Source of the DNA: Lycocorax pyrrhopterus obiensis
Taxonomy: Eukaryota; Chordata; Aves; Passeriformes; Paradisaeidae
Length of the DNA stretch: 64,000 nucleotides
Assembly (NCBI GenBank): GCA_014706295.1
Contig: JACSVZ010000028.1
Span: 848,263-912,262, forward strand
Direction: 5' to 3'
The notes beneath the pieces are model-generated. The model did no database searches, was not told where the DNA came from, and worked only from the letters and a program-made list of their open reading frames with translations. The position numbers and the translations under genes were made by a program. Each line of letters opens with the position of its first letter. Positions within the stretch are counted from its first letter, which is position 1. Positions 29,011 to 45,790 of the stretch are shown one piece after another.

Positions 29011-31441
29011 ATGTCGGCCGAAAACGCCGCGGTGCCGGCAGAAGCCGGGCCGGAGGTGCAGGTAGGGGTGCACGGGGGGTTCAGGGGGGTCGCGGGTGGC
29101 TCTGGGGACCCCATCTTACTGTCGTCCCCCCCTCCCAGAGCGTGGTGAGCCGCGTGGCCAACCTGGCCCTGGTGAGCTCTGCCTGCGGGGCCGTGTCCTC
29201 GGCCTACGCCTGCACCAAGGAGAGCCACCCCTACGTGCGCTCCGTCTGCGACGCCGCCGAGAAGGGGGTGAAGACGCTGACAGCGGCAGCAGCGAGCGGG
29301 GCCCAGCCCCTCCTCACCCGGCTGGAGCCCCAGAGTGAGTGTGGGGGGGGACAGCACCCCACGGGGGCCAGGGGACCCCGAAACTGCTCTCACGGAGCTC
29401 TTGCGAGGCAGCAGGAGAGGGAGGACCTGGTTTCACATCTCCAGTTTGTATCATCAATGAGTAAACGGCTGGAGAAGCTGGAGGATGGGAGGAGAAATAC
29501 CCCACAAGTTTTGGGGTACCCCGAAACCTGGCCCTAGCAGAGGGTGCAAGGCAGCAGGGTGCTAAACCCACCTATTTTCACATCTCCAGTTTCCACCGCC
29601 AATGAATTCGCCTGCAAAGGGCTGGACAAGCTGGAGGAGAAGCTGCCCATCCTGCAGCAGCCCCCCGAGAGGGTAACGTCACCCGGGGGACACAGGCAGG
29701 GCTCCGGCGCTGAGCGAGGAGCTGGCACAAGCTGTCCCTGCGCTGTCCCCTCCCAGGTGGTGGCTGGGACCAGGGAGCTGGTGTCGTGCACGGTGAGTGG
29801 GGCGGTGGCGCGGACGCGCTCGGCGCTCGGGGCCGTGGTGGGCACCCGCGTGGGGCGGCTGCTGGCCACGGGAGTCGACACTGTGCTGGGCAAATCGGAG
29901 GAGCTGCTGGATTGGTACCTCCCCGGGACGGACGAGGAGCTGGGTGAGTGCCCACCATCTCCCAAACCTCGGGGTGCCAAGCCCTCCTGGGACCCTCACC
30001 CTGTTGCTCAGTGCCACCTCGGCATTGCCTACACGTGGTGGCCCCACAGCGGTGCCAGGGCACCAAGGCCACCGTGACCCCACGCAGGGGACAGTCCCTG
30101 TCTGGAGGACGCGGGATGGCACTGGGTGAACTCTCACCTGGAAACCCAAAAGCAAATATAGTCCCGTGTGCCCGCCTGGGTATTTATAGTTTGGCACTGG
30201 GTGACATTACGCAGAGCTGGCCCCGTGTCACAGCTGAGGTGACCTCAGAGGCCGCCTGGCTTAGGGTGGCATCTCCACATGACCTGGTGGCCAAGCATCC
30301 CATGGGTGCCTACACTGGGCTCCAGTGCCTGGTGTGGGATGCCACGCTGCCCTCACCACTGGTCCCACAGCAGCGGCAGCAGGCACAGAGGTGACCACGG
30401 GCACGGAGGTGGCCACAGGCACAGAGGTGGCCGCAGCAGAGCGGCAGCGGCGGTGGCAGAGCTACTTCGTCCGTGTGGGCTCCCTGTCGGCCAAGCTGCC
30501 GCACCGGGCCCTGCGGCGCTCGCTGGGGGACCTGCAGCGGGCACGGCACCGCGCCCAGCGGCTCCTGGCCCAGCTCCACCACCTCATCTGGCTGGTAAGG
30601 ACAGGGCAGGGACCGTGCCAGCCCCATGCCCGCCCCGGGCGCCCCCAGGTGTGCTCCCACCTGGCTGAACCTCCCCCCAGATCGAGGAGGGGCAGCGGGG
30701 CACGGACGGGCCCTGGCACAGCACCCGGGAGCACCTGCACCACCTGTGGCTGGAGTGGAGCCAGCAGGACGCGGTGCCCATGGAGGACAGCGAGGTACGG
30801 GGCGGGGGGACCGTGGGGGACACCCAGGGACGGGGCCACCTGGCGAGGATGGCGGCCGTTGAGTCCCTTGAGGTGGGGACACGTGGCAAGGGGACACCTG
30901 GGGTGGCGACACCTGGAGCAGGGCTGGAGCAGCAGCCACAGGGTCCAGGTGTGTGTCCATCCAGGCGGGGTTGGGGTCCATCACCCCCAGCCCCCGCTGC
31001 CCGCTGCCCACCCCACAGGTGGAGGCTCGGACGCTGGCCATGCTCCGCGGGCTCCTGCACCAGCTCCACGCCGCCTGCTCCCACCTGGCCGCCGGCGCCC
31101 GGGCGTTCCCCAGCAGCGTGCAGGAGATGGCGGGACATGTCCGGCACGGCGTGGAGGGCGTCCAGGCTTCCCTGGCCAGCGCCCGCTCCTTCCAGGACCT
31201 GTCGAGCCTGGTGCTGGCGCAGAGCCGGGACACGGTGACGCGGGCGCAGCTGAACCTCGAGGGGCTGCTGGAGCACGTGGGGCAGCACACGCCCCTGCCC
31301 TGGCTCGTGGGACCCTTCGCCCCCACGCTCGTCGAGTATCCGGAGGATGTCCCGGTGGAGATGTCCAAGTGGGAGGGCTGTGTCATCGTGGGGGGGACGC
31401 ACCAGGTGCCCGCTGCCCCCCGGGTCTGCAGCCAGCACTGA
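29011..31441 (+). CDS. PLIN5: Perilipin-5-like lipid-droplet protein (7 coding exons, 425 aa)
   Basis: Perilipins coat lipid droplets and control lipolysis; PLIN5 serves oxidative tissues. Coding exons: 29011-29061, 29139-29334, 29590-29672, 29757-29943, 30371-30594, 30681-30794, 31019-31441. They sum to 1278 nt, giving 425 aa (human PLIN5 has 463). The PAT region (about residues 18-110) contains STKE-like [19 protein letters not shown] and [15 protein letters not shown]. The 11-mer region in exon 4 is short. The C-terminal helical-bundle region has [20 protein letters not shown] and [18 protein letters not shown], the latter closest to PLIN5. Position next to SEMA6B also fits PLIN5. Oddities: exons 2-3 are nearly identical to those of the downstream PLIN3-type gene, and exon 5 opens with three in-frame 18-nt repeats ([18 protein letters not shown]). 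The PLIN5 name rests on synteny and the C-terminus; the N-terminus looks PLIN3-like. Confidence 0.88.
29445..29515 (+). pseudogene. Decayed duplicate of perilipin exon 3 in intron 2 of the PLIN5-like gene
   Basis: The stretch after CATCTCCAG reads TTTGTATCATCAATGAGTAA followed by GGCTGGAGAAGCTGGAGGA. It aligns with real exon 3 (TTTCCACCGCCAATGAATTC ... GGCTGGACAAGCTGGAGGAG), which starts 145 bp later. If spliced in phase it would hit TAA after six codons. Flanking sequence (GAGGCAGCAGG...CATCTCCAG) is repeated too, so this is a tandem duplication of exon plus intron. Confidence 0.75.
30371..30424 (+). repeat. PLIN5: In-frame 18-nt coding repeats at the start of PLIN5-like exon 5
   Basis: After the acceptor at 30369-30370 come three tandem 18-nt units encoding [12 protein letters not shown] and GTEVAA (about 30383-30436). 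Additional AGs in the same phase precede 30389 and 30425, so later acceptor use would shorten the insertion without shifting the frame. Confidence 0.6.
30840..30925. repeat. Minisatellite block related to the 27.6-27.75 kb array
   Basis: In the last intron of the PLIN5-like gene, GCGGCCGTTGAGTCCCTTGA, GGTGGGGACACGTGGCAAGG and GGACACCTGGGGTGG repeat, with small changes, the sequence at about 27655-27735 upstream of the gene. Same orientation. Confidence 0.7.
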
Positions 31442-32560
31442 GCCACCGGTGCCACCGAGCTGGGGGAGCACCCACCCAGAGCTGCGAACCCAAATCCCAC
31501 CGGGAGTGTGGGGACGCTGGACTTGGTGACGCGGCGTGGGACCCCATTGTCGCAGCTGCAGGCTCCTGTGGGGACGGTGGCACATGGAGGACACAGCGTG
31601 AGTCTGGGATCCAGGGCTGCCCTAAGCCCCAGGAGCGCTGGGATTTCGTGTCTTAACAGCTTCAAACCAGTTTAAAGAGGAAGAAAACAACTTTTTTGGC
31701 CTTAAAGTGACTCAGAGCCTGCAGTGCTGTGGCAGAGCCACCGTGCCGGGCTCACCGGGGGACTCTGCACGGGCGGCAGAGCTGGGGGCACCCCCGGGGG
31801 GGGTCCAATAGGGGGGTGCTGAGGTGGGACAGTGGGACGGGATTCCGTGGGGTGCTGGGATGGAGGGTGCCACAAGGTGCCAGGACATCTGGACTGTGAC
31901 CCGCAGCCGTGTGGCACTGAACTTTGTCCCGGTTGTCACCGCGGCGGGGCTGGGCCCGCCCCGGGGTATCCCCGACGTCACAAACACAGAGTGGTCACAG
32001 CAGCCGGTGCGGCGACACTGGGCACCCCAGGACTGCCCATCCTCCTGCCGCCGGAACGCACCGGGACCAGTTTGACCAACTCCACCGGGCCAGGTGTGGG
32101 GGAGCACCGGGACCCCCGTGTTTGGCGCCCGCACGAGGGGAGGGGACGCTTGGGAGGGTCCGGGCAGGGTCTGTCCTGGGGGATCGGTGCCAGGGAAGGT
32201 CGGGTTGGGGGGAGGTCACTGGTTCCGGGCTCGGGGTGTCACTGCAGCCGGATCCCGGGGAATTGGGTCGGTCCCGGGGGTGTCAACGCAGCCTGGTCCC
32301 GGGGGATTCGGTACCGGGGAGGGGGGGTCAGTGCAGCACCGACCGAGGAATGGGGTCCCAGGGGCTCAGTGCAGCCCAGTCCCGGGGGATCCGGTGCTGG
32401 GCGGGGGACTCGGTGCAGGCGGTTCCCGGGGGTTGGGGATCCCGGTCGCGGGGGTTCGCTGCCGTCCCGGCCCCGCGCTGCCGTGCGGTCGCTGCTCCCG
32501 GTCCACCCCGGGCCGGCCCCGCTGGGCGGCTCCGGTCACATGCGCTCGGGGCGGGCTCCG
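31442..32560. other. Spacer between the two perilipin genes
   Basis: It contains the PLIN5-like 3' UTR, for which I see no clear AATAAA. A GC-rich stretch near 31925-32050 holds CGACGTCA, a cAMP-response-element-like site, at 31973-31980. Beyond that are degenerate GTCCCGGGGGATTCGGT-type repeats from about 32220 to 32440. No coding exon seen. Confidence 0.5.
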
Positions 32561-32660
32561 GGGTATAAAGGGCGGCGGGGAGGAGCGGGGCGAGCCCGGA
32601 GCCGAACCGAGCCCAGCCGAACCGAGCCCAGGCGAACCGAACCGAGCCCAGCTGCCAGCG
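32521..32660 (+). promoter_or_regulatory. PLIN3: TATA promoter and non-coding exon 1 of the PLIN3-type gene
   Basis: TATAAA at 32564-32569 sits in GGGGTATAAAGGGCGGC, with CpG-rich sequence and a CACATG E-box upstream. The inferred exon 1 (about 32595-32660) is made of repeats of CCGAACCGAGCCCAG and ends at CCAGCG|GTGAGCAC. It is spliced to the acceptor at 33029-33030, eight bases before the ATG. Confidence 0.65.
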
Positions 32661-32669
32661 GTGAGCACG

Positions 32670-32885
32670 ATCCGGGTCCGGTCCGCGATCCTGGTTCCGA
32701 TCCCGATTGCGATCCCGGTTCCGATCGCAATCCTGGAACGGATCGCGATCCCGGTCCTGGTCCCGATCGCAATTCCGGTCCCGGCCCCGGTCTCGGTCTC
32801 GGTCCCGGTGTCAATCCTGGTACCGACTCTGGTCCCGGTCCCAATCCCGCCTGTGATCCCGGTTGTGATCCCGGTCCCAGTCCCA
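32670..32885. repeat. 6/12-bp repeat (GATCCCGGTTCC-like) in intron 1 of the PLIN3-type gene
   Basis: GATCCCGGT, GATCGCAATCC and GGTCCCGGT hexamer-based units repeat over about 200 bp immediately after exon 1. Dipeptide-repeat open frames (PVPIPIA, GTDRDPG) are artefacts of it. Confidence 0.8.
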
Positions 32886-33037
32886 GGGACCCCTCTGTCC
32901 CGGGTTTTTCCAACCGCGTGGGAGCTGCCCCGTTCCGGGGAGGGATAACATGGGGTCCTCCCTTCGGGGGCCGGGAGGGGGGCGTTGGGGGGGTCTGACC
33001 CCACTGACGGTCACGTCCTGTCCCCCCCAGCCTCACC

Positions 33038-35317
33038 ATGGCCACCAGCGAGCCCGCGCCGGCACAGCCCAAGGCGGAGGAGCAGCAGGTCAGTGCAGGC
33101 AAGGGGGGCAGTTCGGGGGGGATCCAGGGGGTCCCTGCTTGGAGACAGGGGTCGGGGTTATCCCACCCTCCGATGAGCTTGGAGAGCCATGGGAGCACCC
33201 CAAAACCATCCCTGGGGGGTTGGGAGCGCACAGCACACCCTGCTCCCTGTGAGATTTGGGGATCCCTCACCCCCACGCTTCACCCTGAGCGCTTCTGGCC
33301 CCCAGAGCATCGGGACACGCGTGGCCAACCTGCCCCTGGTGAGCTCTGCCTACGACATGGTGTCCTCGGCCTACGCCTGCACCAAGGAGAGCCACCCCTA
33401 CGTGCGCTCCGTCTGCGACGCTGCCGAGAAGGGGGTGAAGACGCTGACAGCGGCAGCAGTGAGCGGGGCCCAGCCCCTCCTCACCCGGCTGGAGCCCCAG
33501 AGTGAGTGTGGGGGGGAACAGCACCCCACGGGGGCCAGGGGACCCCAAAACTGCTCTCACAGAGCTCTTGCGAGGCAGCAGGAGAGGGAGGACCTGGTTT
33601 TGTGTCTCTGGTTTGTATGGCCAAGGAGTAAACAGCTGGAGAAGCTGGAAGAAAAGATGTGGGGGCAGCACCCTGTGAATTTTGGGGTGATGGAAAACTG
33701 GCCCTAGCAGAGCTCCTGCAAGGCAGCGGGAGAGGGAAAGGCTCTTTCCTTATTTCTGTTTGTTCTACCAAAAAATACACCTGCACAGGGCTGGGGAAGG
33801 TGGAGGCAGCAGCACCCCTTGAGGGCTGGGGTACCCCAAAACCTGGCCCTAGCAGAGGGTGCAAGGCAGCAGGGTGCTAAACCCACCTGTTTCCACATCT
33901 CCAGTTTCCACCGCCAACGAATTCGCCTGCAAAGGGCTGGACAAGCTGGAGGAGAAGCTGCCCATCCTGCAGCAGCCCCCCGAGAAGGTACCGGCCAGGG
34001 CTGGGCTGGGGTGGGCAGCATGCTCGGGGTCCCCTAGTGCTTAACAGAGGTTTGTGTGTGTCCCCCCAGCTCATCTCGGACACCAAACTGCTGGTGACCT
34101 CCACGGTGACGGGGGCCAAGGATGTGCTGACCAGCACCGTGTCTGGGGCCAAGGATGCAGTGACCAGCACTGTGGCCGGGGCCAAGGACGCGGTGACCAG
34201 CCGAGTGACCGGTGTGATGGACATGACCAAAGGGGCCATGCAGGGCGGCATGGAGCTGACCAGGTCTGCGGTCAGCAGTGGCGTCAGCACCGTCATGGGC
34301 TCCACTGTGGGCCAGATGGTGGCCAGCGGGGTGGGCTCTGTGCTGGGCAAGTCGGAGGAGCTGGTGGACCATTACCTGCCCATGACAGATGAGGAGCTGG
34401 GTGAGCAGTTGATCCCAACCCTCCAGAGAGGGGTGGGCAGAGCCTGGGCTCTATGGGGTGGTGATGGTGGTGCTGGGACCCCCTGAGCAGCTCCTGTCCC
34501 ACAGCCAAGCTGGCCACGGCCGTGGAGGGCTTTGAGCCGGAGCAGCAGAGGCAGCAGCAGAGCTACTTCGTGCGCCTGGGCTCGCTCTCCACCAAGCTGC
34601 AGCACCGAGCGCTCCAGCACTCCCTGGGCAAACTGCAGAGCGCCCGCCAGAGCAGCCAGGACCTACTGGCCCAGCTCCAGCGCACCCTCGACCTGGTAGG
34701 ACCCAGCCCCGCGCCCCCCGTGCCACCCCGGGGTGTCCCCCGGCGGTCCCCCCACCCAGCCGGGCTGTGCCCCTCTCCCAGGTGGAGCACCTGAGGCAGG
34801 GCGTGGACCAGAGGCTGCAGGGAGGGCAGGAGAAGCTGCAGCAGCTGTGGCTGGAGTGGAGCAAGAAGCAGCTGGGCAGCGGCAAGGACCAGGTGCCACC
34901 AGAGGTAGGAGCAGGGCAGGGGGTCCCCAGGGTGACCCGGGGTGTCCCCCCGCCCTCACCCCCCATGTCCCCCCGCAGACGGTGGAGTCGGGCACGCTGA
35001 CCATGCTGCAGGGCTTGACCCAGCAGCTCCAGAGCTCCTGCCAGCCCTTGGTGTCCAGCCTGCAGGGCCTCCCCGCCAGCATCCAGGACACGGCGGGGCA
35101 GGTCCGGCACAACGTGGAGGAGCTGCGGGCAGCACTGGCCTCTGTCACCTCCCTGCAGGACGTGACGGGCCCCGTGCTGGCCCGAGCCCGCGCCCACGCC
35201 ACCAAAGCCCGGCAGCTGATGGACGAGCTGGTGGAGCACGTGGCCTTCAACACCCCCCTGACGTGGCTGGTGGGACCCTTCGCCCCCTCGGGCCAGCGCC
35301 CGGTGGAGATGGAGTAG
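33038..35317 (+). CDS. PLIN3: Perilipin-3-type lipid-droplet protein at the PLIN4 position (7 coding exons, 437 aa)
   Basis: Perilipin 3 (TIP47) is a cytosolic protein that moves onto nascent lipid droplets. Coding exons: 33038-33088, 33306-33501, 33905-33987, 34070-34400, 34505-34695, 34782-34904, 34979-35317. They sum to 1314 nt, giving 437 aa (human PLIN3 434). The PAT domain (about 18-110) has [20 protein letters not shown]. Exon 4 encodes amphipathic 11-mer repeats, including three 33-nt DNA units reading [22 protein letters not shown] and [11 protein letters not shown]. The C-terminal bundle has [20 protein letters not shown] and ends in TWLVGPFAP, as in PLIN3. By synteny it occupies the slot of human PLIN4, but it lacks PLIN4's long repeat domain. 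It could equally be called the unexpanded PLIN3/PLIN4 ancestor type. Tail-to-tail with HDGFL2. Confidence 0.9.
33612..33820 (+). pseudogene. Two decayed exon-3 copies in intron 2 of the PLIN3-type gene
   Basis: Copy one begins at about 33612 (TTTGTATGGCCAAGGAGTAA then CAGCTGGAGAAGCTGGAAGA). Copy two begins at about 33761 (TGTTCTACCAAAAAATACAC then CTGCACAGGGCTGGGGAAGG). Both align with the true exon 3 at 33905, at spacings of about 149 and 144 bp, and repeats of GCAAGGCAGCAGG lie between them. Copy one carries the same GAGTAA stop as the relic in the PLIN5-like gene. Confidence 0.75.
34098..34200 (+). repeat. PLIN3: Three 33-nt coding repeats in exon 4 of the PLIN3-type gene
   Basis: Units of 33 nt, each containing GGGGCCAAGGA, encode successive 11-residue amphipathic helices. 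Mammalian PLIN4 is built from dozens of 33-residue versions of this kind of repeat. Confidence 0.8.
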
Positions 35318-35561
35318 CAATTCTGGGCTGCTTCCCCCCTAAAAAAGCCTTGTTAGGAGCCTTTGCTAACCCCCCCCAGCCCCCCGAACCTCGTGCCTGC
35401 CTCTGTGGGGACCCTCCTGCCTGCCCCAGCTCTGTCCCCTGTCCCCTTGCTGGGGACCTGCAGTGATGTGCCTTGGCTGCCCCAAGTGCCTCTTGGGGGT
35501 CCCCCATGTCCTCGGTGCCTTCAAACCCCCGGCCTTGTAGGGTCAGAACAGCACAAGAAAC

Positions 35562-35567
35562 AATAAA
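35562..35567 (+). terminator. PLIN3: Polyadenylation signal of the PLIN3-type gene
   Basis: AATAAA in ACAATAAACTCTGGTTAG lies 245 bp after the stop codon and is followed by a T/G-rich stretch, as in a genuine cleavage site. Confidence 0.85.
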
Positions 35568-35833
35568 CTCTGGTTAGTTTTGCACTGGACTGAGGCTTCT
35601 TTGGGGGTGTGGGGGGAGGAATTGGGCTCTGGAGGAACAACCCCCACCCCAAGACCTGGGGAACCCATGTCCTGAGTCCCCATTCCCCAGACAGCCCCCC
35701 CCCCAGCCTGTCCCTGCCCCCGTGGGAGCAGGGGTGGGACAAGAGGACCTGGCAGTGGGATCAGCAGTGGGGTGCTGGAGGGGGCCTCCCACTTGCCAGC
35801 AGTGGGGCAAGAGGCACTCGGGATTTCTTGGGC

Positions 35834-35839
35834 TTTATT
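35834..35839 (-). terminator. HDGFL2: Candidate HDGFL2 polyadenylation signal
   Basis: TTTATT on the + strand is AATAAA on the minus strand, about 870 bp past the HDGFL2 stop. A weaker ATTAAA equivalent is at 36001-36006. If the distal site is used, HDGFL2 and the PLIN3-type gene end within about 250 bp of each other. Confidence 0.5.
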
Positions 35840-36707
35840 TGGGTCTTGTTTACGGAGCGAGTGTGAAATCAGTCCTGGAAAAAGAAAACCCCAAGTGTCC
35901 CCGGGGCAGAGTTACTGCAGCCTCCGAGGGGGGGGTCGGGCATCCTCCCCCGGGGGCCGGGGCACAAAGAGGAGGCGGCGCCGGGTGGAGCCGGGAATTC
36001 TTTAATTGGACACGGACAAAAGCTCTGGAGCGTTGCAAAAGAGCAAAGAGACCAACACTGAGCTGCTGCCCAGCACGGGCAGGAGGATGCCAGGGTCAGT
36101 CCCTCCCTGGCGCAGTTAGGAGAGAACACACCCTTTTTACTCTGTTTTTATCCCAAAAAGTTGGTGCCCAGCCCTGCTGCCACCCCTGGGGCAGAGGGAT
36201 CCGGCTCCAGCAGCTGTCTCTGGATGGAGAGAGGATCATGATGGTGGGGAAAGGGGCTCGGAGCAGCCCCTGAGTGCCTGATCCTGGTCAGAGGGAATTT
36301 GGGGACCCATGGGGTGTTTGCCAGCCCTGACCCTGGGCAGAGGGTTGGGGTCCTTCCCTCATCCCAGCCAGCAATGCCTCAAGAAAGAGACACGGGGGTT
36401 CCTTGTGTTTTTCATTAGAAAACCCTTTATATTCATTTCATGTCGGTTGAAATCACAAGAAATCAGGTAGGAGGGAAAAAAAACCAAACCAAAACAAAAA
36501 ATTAAAAACAAGGGGGGGGACAAATACAGACACCAGCACAGCCCCCCCGCGGGTGGTGCCTCCGCAGGGATGGGACACGGGACAAGACCAAGGACATCGG
36601 CTACGGTGGGACTTAGTGAAGTGACTCGGGCAGGGGACGAGGCAGAGGCTGCTTTCCCTTCACAGCCTCTCCTCCTCCTCCTCCTCCTCCAGGTGGGAGC
36701 TGCTTCC

Positions 36708-45490
<8,783 letters not shown>

Positions 45491-45509
45491 ACAAGGACTG
45501 GGGGGGGGC

Positions 45510-45790
45510 TGGGCTGGGATCTGAGGGGGGACCGGGCTATGGGGGGCACTGGGATCTGAGGGGGACCGAGCTATGGGGGGCACTGGGATCTGAGGGGGAG
45601 ACCGGGCTATGGGGGGCACTGGGATCTGAGGGGAGACCGAGCTATGGGGGGCACTGGGATCTGAGGGGGACCGGGCTATGGGGGGCACTGGGATCTGAGG
45701 GGGGACCGGGCTATGGGGGGCACTGGGATCTGAGGGGAGACCGAGCTATGGGGGGCACTGGGATCTGAGGGGGGACCGGGCTATGGGGGG
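45510..45790. repeat. VNTR of about 35-bp units between HDGFL2 and UBXN6
   Basis: The phrase CACTGGGATCTGAGGGG recurs at 45547, 45581, 45617, 45652, 45686, 45721 and 45756, a period of 34-36 bp, each time with ACCGGGCTATGGGGGG or ACCGAGCTATGGGGGG. A degenerate unit flanks it on each side. Units are nearly identical, so the array is young. Confidence 0.93.

Noticed and set aside
29382..29515. Alternative PLIN5-like exon 3 at 29445
   Set aside because: It has a good upstream AG but reaches a TAA after six codons in the required phase and lacks the conserved residues. The exon at 29590 is intact.
30310..31665. 451-codon open frame on the minus strand
   Set aside because: Antisense shadow of PLIN5-like exons 5-7.
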